Below, one piece after another: positions 56,570-64,000 of a stretch of 64,000 bases of DNA. The DNA is from Deltaproteobacteria bacterium. Lineage in GTDB: Bacteria; Desulfobacterota; Syntrophobacteria; Syntrophobacterales; Syntrophobacteraceae. Numbering within the stretch: position 1 is the stretch's first letter; the number at the start of each line of letters is the position of its first letter. The notes beneath the pieces are model-generated. The model was not told where the DNA came from. It saw only the letters and a list, made by a program, of their open reading frames with translations, and did no database searches. Location of the stretch: assembly GCA_012517315.1 (NCBI GenBank), contig JAAYVE010000046.1:93210-157209 (forward strand), in the 5' to 3' direction. Both the position numbers and the translations under genes were made by a program.

Positions 56570-57853
56570 TCACCGAGTCAGGGACTCCATCCTCTCCACG
56601 CCGGCCGCACGCTCGAGCAGGGCTTTAGAGAGGAGGAGATCCAGCCTGGCCACCGTGTACTGAACACGAACCAAAGCAAGAGCGCTCTCGGCCTGCACCA
56701 GGCTCAGTATGTCCCCTTTACCGACCTTGTATTCGCCGAAGGCCTGGGCATAATTCTGTTCCGCCTGCTTGAGCTGTTCCCCGGCAACTTTGATGTTCTG
56801 GGAGGTGGTGACAAAATCGTTGTAGGCTTTTTGAAGGTCCAGGAGCAGCTGTCGGATCGTCTCCTCGAGGTTTTCCCTGGACGCGTCGATTGCGAACTGG
56901 GCGGACCTTCGCCGGTAAAATTTCCCCAGTTCGAAAAGGTTCCAGGTTGCCCGAATTCCGATGGATCGGTCGTCGTCATCGGAGAAACTGGACAACCCCC
57001 CTTCAAGCCTGCTGTAGGAGGCGACGGCGGAGACACTGGGAAAGAAATCGCTGGTTTCCAGGGATTTGCTGTTCTTTGCGATGTTGATGGAGTTTTGAGC
57101 CTGGCGGATTTCGGGTCTCTTCAAGGTGAGCTGGGAGAGCGTTTCCACAGTGGGAACGGCAAAATCCGTATCCAAGCTTCCCTCCAGATCATAGGCGGAT
57201 TCGAGCGGCCGTCCCAGCAATGAGTTGAGGTCGGCCAGAGCGTTCCTCAATTCCCCCTCCGCCTGAGTGAGGGCGAATTTTGCCTGTTCGAAACGCACCG
57301 AAGCCTGGAGGACATCGGAGAGTTTTGCCACCCCGAAGCGATTGCGTCCTTGAGCGACTTCCAAGTCCTTCCGCGCGTCTCGCACCTGTACCTGACGATG
57401 TTCCAGGATTTCCTTTCGGGCCAGGGCACTGTAAAAAGCCGATTTCACCAAGAACTCCAGTTCCAGGAGATTCCTTGCCACCTCCTCCCTGCTGTTGTCC
57501 CTGTTGAGCCGGGCAATGTTGCGGTTGGCACGCCTCCTTCCCCCGTCGAAGAGGGTGTACGACAGGCTCACATCATATGTGCTCCGGTCATAGTCACCCA
57601 GGGAAGTGTCGTGCTTTTCCTGGGTGGTGGACCCGTCGAGGCTGGGCCCATAGGGACCCAGGGACGCCCCGTAGAGTGCTTCATCGGCTTGGGCTTTGCT
57701 TCGGGCGGCCTTAAGAGAAGGAAGATTCTCACGGCCCATGGACAAAGCTTGATCCAGCGTCAACGCTGCGGAAGGGGAGGGTGTCGGGACGAGAAGGCAG
57801 ATCATCGTCAAAAGAACAGGCGCCGTTACACTGCCCAGCAATCGAAAAAGCAT
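56570..57853 (-). CDS. TolC-family outer membrane efflux protein
   Basis: A 427-residue outer-membrane factor. It starts with a signal peptide (MLFRLLGSVTAPVLLTMICL, cleaved near SPSAALTLDQAL). Two internally similar OEP halves follow, with long helices (for example RNLLELEFLVKSAFYSALAR and RQLLLDLQKAYNDFVTTSQN). Strands such as YDVSLSYTLFDGG and IGIRATWNLFELG are the paired beta segments of TolC proteins. The ATG at 57853 is chosen because the signal begins there; the open frame reaches 58036. It forms the exit duct for the MacA/MacB-type exporter. Confidence 0.91.
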   Translation of the reverse strand: MLFRLLGSVTAPVLLTMICLLVPTPSPSAALTLDQALSMGRENLPSLKAARSKAQADEALYGASLGPYGPSLDGSTTQEKHDTSLGDYDRSTYDVSLSYTLFDGGRRRANRNIARLNRDNSREEVARNLLELEFLVKSAFYSALARKEILEHRQVQVRDARKDLEVAQGRNRFGVAKLSDVLQASVRFEQAKFALTQAEGELRNALADLNSLLGRPLESAYDLEGSLDTDFAVPTVETLSQLTLKRPEIRQAQNSINIAKNSKSLETSDFFPSVSAVASYSRLEGGLSSFSDDDDRSIGIRATWNLFELGKFYRRRSAQFAIDASRENLEETIRQLLLDLQKAYNDFVTTSQNIKVAGEQLKQAEQNYAQAFGEYKVGKGDILSLVQAESALALVRVQYTVARLDLLLSKALLERAAGVERMESLTR

Positions 57854-58067
57854 GGAGGATCCTCTTCTCGCGGCGGCTTCGTGCCCTGGCCATGGGACCG
57901 ATCCACGGTCGCCGGGACCTGCGGACGCTCTCCTTTCGCAACACAATGAGAGGCCGAAATTCACGGTTTGTCCTTTCCCGGGCCACAACGCATCCTTCAT
58001 AACCGAAAGACGGTCAAAATGAAAGGTCGGACCCATTCCCCAGTCTTTGTCCCCACCGTCTTACTCT

Positions 58068-59237
58068 TCACTTGGAACGCAATGCCGAGACAATATCGAG
58101 CCTTGCGGCTCTGAAAGCGGGGAGCATGCCCCCCATCAACCCCATGACAATGGAGAAGGAGAGGGCGGAGAACAGGACCGACCAGGAAAGGTGGAACCGA
58201 AACGTGAGTTCTGAGAAGGTCTGCCAGTTCATGGTGGATATGGTGAGCCGGTTCATGATAGCCGCTCCCAGGAGCCCGATGAAGCCCCCCATGAGGCTGA
58301 GAAAGAGGGACTCAGCGAGGAAGGTGTTCAGGATGGTCCGCCGTTGGAAGCCCAAGGCCCTGAGGGTGCCGATCTCGGCCACCCGATTGGCGACGGCGCC
58401 GTACATGGTGACCATGGATCCAATGATGGCGCCGAGGCTGAATATGAGGGTCAGGGTGACCCCGAGGATTCTGATGAAACGGGCCATGAGGGCCGACTGT
58501 GCTGCATAATAGTCCGTTTCCCGAAACACGTCCACCGTGAGCCGTGGGTCAGCCGTCACCCGTTCGCGGACTCCAACGATGCCGCTCGGATCCTGAAGCC
58601 TCGCGACGACCGAGGAATAGACCGGGCGACGAAAGGCGCTCATGAGCATCTCCACGTCAGCCCATATCTCCGAGTCGAAGGCAGCCCCTCCGGCGTCCAG
58701 GATGCCCACCACCGTCCAGGAACGGTTGGCGAACTGAATGACTTGGCCGAGACCGCCAACGGCGAAACGTTGGGCAACGCTGCGGCCCAGTATGACCTCG
58801 GTTGTTCCAGGCTGGAAAGGACGTCCCTGAATGAGTCGGACCTGGGGGCGCAACGCCAGTGAGACCTCCGGTTCAACCCCGCGCAGGGTGATGTTGGCGA
58901 GACTGTTGGTGCTCTTTTTCTTGAGGCCGATGAGAATGATCAACTCCCGGGCGACGAGGTGCCTCGAATCCGATCCCACGGCGATCTCCGGGAGGCTCTC
59001 CAGAACGGCCGCTTGTTGACGCTCCAGAATGCTCTGAACTTCCGTTTCCGAGGAGCGGCGGATGAAAATGATATTGTCCCGGCTGCCTGTGCTCACGAGG
59101 CTTTTTTCCAACCCTTCCGCCAGCATGAGTACGGCGGCAAAGACGAAAACTACGAGCCCCATGCCGGTTGCGGTGAGCAGAGTGGTCAGTCTCCGCACCC
59201 AGAGGTTTCTGTAGGAATACTGGAGGAGGGTGAGCAT
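58068..59237 (-). CDS. FtsX-type ABC permease, lone member of the export locus
   Basis: A 389-residue permease with the MacB/FtsX layout. Helix 1 (about 19-42) is followed by a periplasmic domain (about 43-255) and three helices with the coupling loop ANRVAEIGTLRALGFQRRTI and the ending LPAFRAARLDIVSALR. No ATPase gene is attached, so it may share the ATPase encoded at 54642-55313. It lies between the TPR gene and TolC, with 214- and 127-base gaps, and may be transcribed with them or separately. This is a third, divergent permease in the locus. Confidence 0.87.
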   Translation of the reverse strand: MLTLLQYSYRNLWVRRLTTLLTATGMGLVVFVFAAVLMLAEGLEKSLVSTGSRDNIIFIRRSSETEVQSILERQQAAVLESLPEIAVGSDSRHLVARELIILIGLKKKSTNSLANITLRGVEPEVSLALRPQVRLIQGRPFQPGTTEVILGRSVAQRFAVGGLGQVIQFANRSWTVVGILDAGGAAFDSEIWADVEMLMSAFRRPVYSSVVARLQDPSGIVGVRERVTADPRLTVDVFRETDYYAAQSALMARFIRILGVTLTLIFSLGAIIGSMVTMYGAVANRVAEIGTLRALGFQRRTILNTFLAESLFLSLMGGFIGLLGAAIMNRLTISTMNWQTFSELTFRFHLSWSVLFSALSFSIVMGLMGGMLPAFRAARLDIVSALRSK

Positions 59238-59364
59238 AAAACGGTCTTTGGGGAGAGGGCGGATGCATCCGGCTGCCGGCGTTTGGTGGGGTTTTCACCT
59301 TCAAGGCGGGTCATTCCAGAGGCCGCCTCAGCGGGTCGGATACAGAACGCCGGTATCTCCGGGA

Positions 59365-60579
59365 TCAGTTTGGGGCCTTTTCCAGGATCCGCCTTAGCCT
59401 GTCTCTGGCCTCATCCTCGAAGAGCTTCAAAGGTGTTGAAGGCGGAGCCCCCTTATCTTCAAACCTCTTCAAGAGGTTGCCCATGAGTGTCGCCATGCCT
59501 TCTAGTCCTGACAAGTCCGGTGGTTCCACTTCCCGCCGGCGAACTTTCGCTGCCGTGCCCCCTGCAGCCGCATCAACCTGCTGAAGGGCCGCGTGGATGT
59601 CCATGAACTTCTCCGCACCGTCCACGTCCCCCTTGGTCCTTGAAATCTCTGCGAGCAGCCTGTAGATTCCCGCGTTCCGCTCGAGTTCGATCCGCCCTTT
59701 TTGAAGCACGAACTCCGCCTCGTCCATGCATCCCATTTTCAAGAGCGCCCGGCCGAGGAGAAGACGGGCCCTGACACTATGTGGATGCCCTTTGAGGCCG
59801 CGCCGGCACACCTCTACCGCTTCGGACCATCTTTCCTCGGAACAGAGGGATTCGGCCAGGTTGACGAATACCCGGGAACAGGGATCAAGTCGAAGCATGT
59901 GGGCGTAGAGGTCGCTGGGGCATTCCAGCGACTCGTTCAAGGCAGCCTCCTTTTCCACGAGGTGGAACTCGGACACCGCCTCTACCTGTGGCGCTGCGGC
60001 GGCTCCTGGTAGGGGAAAATCCCCTACCCGGAGAGGTCCCCCGGCGGAATCGGGATGAAGCGGTTCCGGCGCCTGCCCATTTCCCGGGGGAACTCTTGGG
60101 CCCTCATCATCCTTGGGAAGGGCCTGATCCTCAGGTCCGATGGTGTCAGGCTCCGCCTGCGCAGCCGGAGGAGGCTCAAGAGCCTCTGGAGGCTCCATCG
60201 CCCCTGGTGGTGGCGGCGCACTCTCCTCTTCCACCCCCTCTTCCAGAACATCGAGAAACTCGTGTATTTCTCTCAAGCCCGAAGAAAACTTTTCCCCATA
60301 GGGGGCCATCTGCATCTTTTCCACGAGAGCCCCGAGAGAAAAACTTAACGTGGCGGTGGCTTCCTCGTCCCACGAAGGAAGGACGGATTTCGAATAAAAG
60401 CGGGCGAACTTGACCGCTAGTTCTCTCATGTCCGTCAGACCCAGCTGAGTCACTCTCCTGCCGAATGCGGAAAGACCCTTCTCGATCCCTTGCGGGTTCT
60501 TGGAATTGAGGGCAGCCGTGGCCTCATTCAGGTCTCTGATGAGGAGTTCCCAGGAACTTGCATCAACCGTTTCAGACAT
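59365..60579 (-). CDS. TPR-containing protein with a proline/acidic linker
   Basis: A 404-residue soluble protein. Residues 1-115 are helical (possibly a small bundle domain: LIRDLNEATAALNSKNPQGI). Residues about 125-210 form a linker very rich in Pro/Glu/Ala. From 215 to 345 there are TPR-like units (SRVFVNLAESLCSEERWSEA, VRARLLLGRALLKMGCMDEA, GIYRLLAEISRTKGDVDGAE). The ATG at 60579 has GGGAGC six bases upstream. No signal peptide is visible, so cytoplasmic. The likely role is scaffolding. It is the first gene in the direction of the export locus, though coupling to it is unproven. Confidence 0.78.
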   Translation of the reverse strand: MSETVDASSWELLIRDLNEATAALNSKNPQGIEKGLSAFGRRVTQLGLTDMRELAVKFARFYSKSVLPSWDEEATATLSFSLGALVEKMQMAPYGEKFSSGLREIHEFLDVLEEGVEEESAPPPPGAMEPPEALEPPPAAQAEPDTIGPEDQALPKDDEGPRVPPGNGQAPEPLHPDSAGGPLRVGDFPLPGAAAAPQVEAVSEFHLVEKEAALNESLECPSDLYAHMLRLDPCSRVFVNLAESLCSEERWSEAVEVCRRGLKGHPHSVRARLLLGRALLKMGCMDEAEFVLQKGRIELERNAGIYRLLAEISRTKGDVDGAEKFMDIHAALQQVDAAAGGTAAKVRRREVEPPDLSGLEGMATLMGNLLKRFEDKGAPPSTPLKLFEDEARDRLRRILEKAPN

Positions 60580-60890
60580 GAAGTGCTCCCGTTTTTTGAC
60601 TTTCGGGGTTGAACAAGAGGAATGCAACGAGGATTTAAAGACATCAGCAGGAAGGGGTCAAGCAGTAAAACAAAAAGGCATCGCCCTGTTTCCGTGGCGA
60701 TGGACCCCCCATCGCATTGCAAAGCAGAGGGAATTCCGCAAAACTGCCGACTTACGAGGAGTTGAAGGAGAATGCCCCCCCATTTCCCACCGTGTTGACG
60801 GGAACGGGTTAATGATTACTTTTCTGCTCGTGATTAGGGTTTTGAGATCAATGCATGATTCAAGAAACGAATGTGACTTGGAGGTTTCCA
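60580..60890. other. Divergent control region, TPR gene and small conserved gene
   Basis: About 310 bases. It contains TTGACG at 60795-60800 with no good -10 partner, and the GGAGG ribosome site just before the ATG at 60891. No supported gene. Confidence 0.4.
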
Positions 60891-61112
60891 ATGGAAATCA
60901 ACATATCGGAACTGAGAGCGAAAAGGCGTCCCCTTTGGATGACACACATGGATGTGGAATCTTATGCGGATCTTCTCGGTGGAGGCGGCGACATCCATTA
61001 CGACCGGTTGCATCCCGAGTGGATGCGGGATGCAGGGGTGGAAGTCGAGGAGAATGAAGACTTAAAAGAGCGGTTGGAAGGTCGCTACGTCAATGAAGAC
61101 TATGTTTCATGA
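60891..61112 (+). CDS. Small acidic hypothetical protein
   Basis: A 73-residue protein starting MEINISELRAKRRPLWMTHM. The C-terminal half is acidic (VEVEENEDLKERLEGRY). GGAGG lies eight bases before the ATG at 60891; the frame is open to 60855, but the closer start is better supported. A perfect 12-base-pair terminator hairpin follows 89 bases after the stop, which supports a real transcription unit. I do not recognise a family. Confidence 0.6.
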   Translation: MEINISELRAKRRPLWMTHMDVESYADLLGGGGDIHYDRLHPEWMRDAGVEVEENEDLKERLEGRYVNEDYVS

Positions 61113-61200
61113 CGAAACCCACCCCTGCCGATCAACGGCGGAAACTCTCAAAAGCCATTGACCTTTGGCAAAGCACCAGAATTATTTACATGTAAGGGAT

Positions 61201-61235
61201 ACAAAAGCGGCTGGAAAAGCCGCTTTTGTGTTTTA
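61201..61235. terminator. Intrinsic terminator, 12 bp perfect stem
   Basis: ACAAAAGCGGCT (61201-61212) pairs perfectly with AGCCGCTTTTGT (61218-61229) over a GGAAA loop. GTTTTA follows on the plus strand. On the minus strand the T-rich arm of the stem is followed by further A/T bases. It lies between the convergent small gene and the exoribonuclease gene and may serve both. Confidence 0.85.
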
Positions 61236-61319
61236 TACCCTGCGGACCCCAGTGTGCGGCATATCGGCCGGGAGGTGGCGGAAAGCGCCGCCTCCTGAGC
61301 AACGTCCGAATCCTGTTTT

Positions 61320-63404
61320 TCAGTGGGTTTCCAGCCTGAGGTCGGGGGTGTTCCCCTCCGGGCTTTTGTGCACCTCTGGGAGACCTACCCGAAGAATGTC
61401 CTCCCGCGGGTTGATGCGCACCAGTTTCACTCGTATCATCTCTCCCTTAGGCAGCTTGACCTTGTCCTGTAAAGGGACATTGGTCTCCACGAGAAAATCG
61501 GGAATGAGGAGGTGGGCAAATCGGTCGTTTTGGTCCAGCACGAGAGCATTGAGTGTTTGCAGATCTTCCTGTTCCATGTACTTAAGAATCCAGTAGCGCG
61601 TCCACTTTCGTTGAATGAGGAAGACTTTCGCCTGGGACACGCTCAGCTTGGTGATGAGCTGCTGGAGTTCTTCCCGGGAATACAGGGGTTCCTGGGTCGC
61701 CAAGGCATGTTTGAGTTGACGCTGAACCACCAGATCCATATAACGCCGGATGGGAGAGGTCACGGTGGTGTAAGCGGGAAGACCGAGGCTGCAGTGGGCT
61801 TGGGGGTCGGTGTCCAGTTCCGCGCGGGCGAACAGCCGCCTCTGCCTGTAGATGCGGAAGAGTTCATGCTGGCTCTGTGTCAGATCGGTTTCCGGCCTGC
61901 ACTCCCCTTGGCTTCTGAATATGGCGGGGATGGAGTGGTTGGCCAGGTATGCGGCCGCACAACGATTGGCGGCGATCATCCACTCGGAAACCATGATCTG
62001 GCTGGGAGTCTCCTTCTCATACCTGTGGATCTGGATCATTCCCATTTCGTTGACATGGACCTGCACCTCCGGCAGGGGCAGAATGACCGCACCCTGGGCG
62101 AGCCGACCTTCCCTCAGCTTCATCGCCAGGTCGAAAAGGGTTTGCAGGGATTCATCCTCTGGAATTCTCTCGTTCACTTCCTGGTAACTCAGCTGCTCCC
62201 GCACCTGAACAACACTGGGGATGATTTCCTCCCCCTCGATGCTCCCGGAGTCCCCCACTTGGAAAAGAAAGCTCAGAGCAAGCCTTTTTTCCCCTGCGCG
62301 GAGACTGCAGATCCCTTCCGACAGTCCCGTCGGGATCATGGCAATACGCTCGTCGGGGAGATAAATGGAACTGGCTCGGGCTTCAGCCTCCTGATCCACG
62401 GCGTCCCCGAGGGCTACGAATTCCGCGGCGTCGGCGATGTGCACACCCACTTCAAATCCCCCATTGGGGAGTCGTCTGAGGCTCAAGGCATCGTCGAAGT
62501 CCCTTGTGAACGGGCTGTCCACCGTGAATGTCCATAAATCTTCGAGATTTCGGCGATGATTACCCTTCCCGGGGGGGAGAGGTCCCAAAGATTCCACTTC
62601 CCTGGCCCTCTCGAGGACAGCGTCGGGGAAGGATGCGGTGATTCCGTGCTCGTGGAGATAAAGATTTTCATCTTCACGCCAGATCCCCAGACGCACCAGG
62701 ATGCGGAAGGCCGACTGGGAGGTGGGGGGAATCCCGGCGGACTTGCACATCTCCTTCACGAGGGCCCCTTCGGGTGCCTCCTGCCCAAGAAGACAAAACG
62801 CCTTGAGATCTTCACATATCCTTCTTTCCTCCTCGTGAGGGATCACCGGCTGAGGTTTCCTTCCCCAGACGGCCCGAAGCCATTCGGCACCCAGTTTCAT
62901 GCGGAGTTCCCGCTGCTCTTCCCGCTCCAGTTCGACACGTCTCTGTTCGACCTTTTCCGCCGTACGGGCATGGAACCTGGCTTCCTTGAACTGGAAAAAG
63001 ATGCGGTCCTGAAGAAGCACCCTTTGAACCGCCGAAACGTGGTGGTCGCTGATCGCCCCCGAAAAAACGAATTCTGCAAGCTCCCCCGCACGGTAGCCTT
63101 CCGTTTCACCTTCCAGCAGGGACCAAAGCTCCCCAATGTGGACTTGGCCCATGAGTTCCCTTCGGGCGGAGGCGATCTCTTGCAGTTCCCGCACCAGCAG
63201 ATCACGGCTTGCATTCATGTCGAGGGGGCTGCTCCCGGCGAGGAGAACCCGGCTTTCCGAGACACTCATTTCCTTGTTGCTCTCAGTCAAGACATTCAGG
63301 CGCCCGCCCTTCACGGCGAGGCACACACCACAGACCATCTCCTTGTTCTCGAAAAATTCCACCACGCTGCCGGGGGCGATGTCACGGAGCATCTGCCGGG
63401 TCAT
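61320..63404 (-). CDS. RNB-family 3'-5' exoribonuclease (RNase II/R-like)
   Basis: A 694-residue enzyme. The catalytic RNB domain (about 285-600) carries DSPFTRDFDDALS (Asp296, 302, 304, 305), VGVHIADAAEFV, SIYLPDERIAMIP, and YTTVTSPIRRYMDLVVQRQL towards its end, followed by a C-terminal S1-like barrel (KLPKGEMIRVKLVRIN). The N-terminal 280 residues are mostly helical and charged and differ from the paired cold-shock domains of E. coli RNase R. They contain a winged-helix-like part (EMCKSAGIPPTSQSAFRILV). Similar longer N-termini are known in cyanobacterial and deltaproteobacterial homologues. The first codon (ATG 63404) overlaps the amidase stop by four bases, so the two genes are coupled. 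Confidence 0.9.
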   Translation of the reverse strand: MTRQMLRDIAPGSVVEFFENKEMVCGVCLAVKGGRLNVLTESNKEMSVSESRVLLAGSSPLDMNASRDLLVRELQEIASARRELMGQVHIGELWSLLEGETEGYRAGELAEFVFSGAISDHHVSAVQRVLLQDRIFFQFKEARFHARTAEKVEQRRVELEREEQRELRMKLGAEWLRAVWGRKPQPVIPHEEERRICEDLKAFCLLGQEAPEGALVKEMCKSAGIPPTSQSAFRILVRLGIWREDENLYLHEHGITASFPDAVLERAREVESLGPLPPGKGNHRRNLEDLWTFTVDSPFTRDFDDALSLRRLPNGGFEVGVHIADAAEFVALGDAVDQEAEARASSIYLPDERIAMIPTGLSEGICSLRAGEKRLALSFLFQVGDSGSIEGEEIIPSVVQVREQLSYQEVNERIPEDESLQTLFDLAMKLREGRLAQGAVILPLPEVQVHVNEMGMIQIHRYEKETPSQIMVSEWMIAANRCAAAYLANHSIPAIFRSQGECRPETDLTQSQHELFRIYRQRRLFARAELDTDPQAHCSLGLPAYTTVTSPIRRYMDLVVQRQLKHALATQEPLYSREELQQLITKLSVSQAKVFLIQRKWTRYWILKYMEQEDLQTLNALVLDQNDRFAHLLIPDFLVETNVPLQDKVKLPKGEMIRVKLVRINPREDILRVGLPEVHKSPEGNTPDLRLETH

Positions 63405-64000
63405 CGGAGATCTCCCACCTGTGCGAAAGTCCTCATCTGCTGAATGTAGGATTCGACCCCCCCGCAGATGGCCTTGGCGATGCTTTCCTGATAGGCCCTG
63501 TCCTTCAGACGGCCTGCCTCCAATTCATTGGTGATGAAAGAGGATTCGATGAGAATGCTGGGCATTTCAGCCCCGAGCAGAACATAGAAGGGGGCCTGTT
63601 TTGTTCCCAGATCCTTGATGTCGGAGTAGTCGGCCTTGAGACCCTTCACGATGCTCTTGTGCACCTCTTTTGCCAACTGCCTGGATTCGTTGACTTTCGT
63701 ATTGAGCATGAGATCATGTAGAATCTTTTCCAGGTCGCTGATTTTCTTTGCCGATGTGGCATTCTCGAATGCGGCCACCCTTGCAGACTCCTTGTCCTTG
63801 GCCAAGTTGAGAAAATAGGTCTCGATGCCGCGGAGTGTCTTGTCCTCATGCGCATTGGTGTGGATGGAGATGAACAGGTCCGCCTTCCTGGCATTGGCGA
63901 TGGCCGTTCGCTCTTCAAGGGAGAGAAAGGTGTCCCGGGTCCTTGTGAGCGAGACCTCACATCCGGTCTTTTCCTCCAGCACCCTCTTCAGGATCTTCGC
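63401..64000 (-). CDS. N-acetylmuramoyl-L-alanine amidase (Amidase_3), C-terminal part
   Basis: The 3' end (about 200 codons) of a gene that enters from the right edge. The frame stays open from 63982 to 64000 and reads AKILKR before the first in-frame GTG. Motifs seen are EVSLTRTRDTFLSLEERT, LFISIHTNAHEDKTLRG with the zinc His in SIHTNA, and the catalytic Glu in PSILIESSFITNELE. These enzymes are zinc-dependent and cleave the stem peptide from peptidoglycan. The N-terminal signal and binding domains are outside the window. The stop overlaps the exoribonuclease start (ATGA). Confidence 0.9.
   Translation of the reverse strand, partial: AKILKRVLEEKTGCEVSLTRTRDTFLSLEERTAIANARKADLFISIHTNAHEDKTLRGIETYFLNLAKDKESARVAAFENATSAKKISDLEKILHDLMLNTKVNESRQLAKEVHKSIVKGLKADYSDIKDLGTKQAPFYVLLGAEMPSILIESSFITNELEAGRLKDRAYQESIAKAICGGVESYIQQMRTFAQVGDLR

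Noticed and set aside
1..64000. CRISPR arrays, insertion sequences, integrases, phage or toxin-antitoxin genes
   Set aside because: I found no regularly spaced direct repeats, transposase or recombinase motifs, or terminal inverted repeats flanking a gene.

Overview
The window looks like chromosomal DNA of an anaerobic, GC-rich deltaproteobacterium in the broad sense (Desulfobacterota, Syntrophobacter-like). This is inferred from gene content and not from a marker gene. The pointers are a double-cubane-type HgdB/YjiM protein with its ATP-dependent activator, multihaem c-type cytochromes, a haem-c-tagged sensor kinase with a two-CW cysteine domain, a stand-alone molybdopterin oxidoreductase, many hybrid kinases, HD-GYP and GGDEF-EAL proteins, and several MacB/FtsX exporters. 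There are no rRNA or tRNA genes, no CRISPR array, no insertion sequence and no phage or plasmid module that I can see. Coding density is high, with about a dozen 300-850 base gaps.

Layout. 0-7 kb: start of a CheX-like gene (minus strand, cut by the window edge), a YihG-type acyltransferase, a HEAT-repeat protein, an HD-GYP protein split by a one-base frameshift, a TerC-family membrane protein and a small HAD protein. 7.6-12 kb (minus): the redox activator ATPase and double-cubane protein pair, then a diadenylate-cyclase-like protein. 12.4-17.1 kb (plus): a redox-signalling operon of tetrahaem cytochrome, haem-binding hybrid kinase, response regulator and receiver-kinase. 17.6-24 kb: an FKBP isomerase (minus), a four-PAS hybrid kinase and a molybdopterin oxidoreductase. 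24.4-36 kb: a large secreted Ig/cadherin-like protein (also frameshifted), ChaN-like and M1-peptidase genes, and housekeeping or stress genes (PPOX-fold, metallo-beta-lactamase fold, UspA, dinB, rhomboid).

36-47.8 kb (minus) is the most unusual part. It is a tightly packed run of an FtsX permease, a LolD-type ATPase, a 1595-residue protein joining a degenerate M28 peptidase domain to an FtsX permease, two large OPT-like (DUF6785/DUF6784-type) membrane proteins and a bifunctional glycosyltransferase. Overlapping stop and start codons suggest one transcription unit. 48-51 kb (plus) holds a REC-PAS-GAF-GGDEF-EAL protein. 51-60.6 kb (minus) is a second export locus: TPR protein, FtsX permease, TolC, MacA-like adaptor, ATPase, two MacB-type permeases and a MurG-like glycosyltransferase. 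60.9-64 kb: a small conserved protein, a strong terminator, an RNB exoribonuclease and the 3' part of an N-acetylmuramoyl-L-alanine amidase gene that runs off the right edge.

How the parts may fit (inference): two envelope-export loci, each with a glycosyltransferase at its 3' end, lie on either side of a c-di-GMP enzyme. The 12-24 kb region looks devoted to sensing redox state or electron acceptors. The two frameshifts, one at a G6 run and one near a GG, are either sequencing errors or real lesions in surface and signalling genes.
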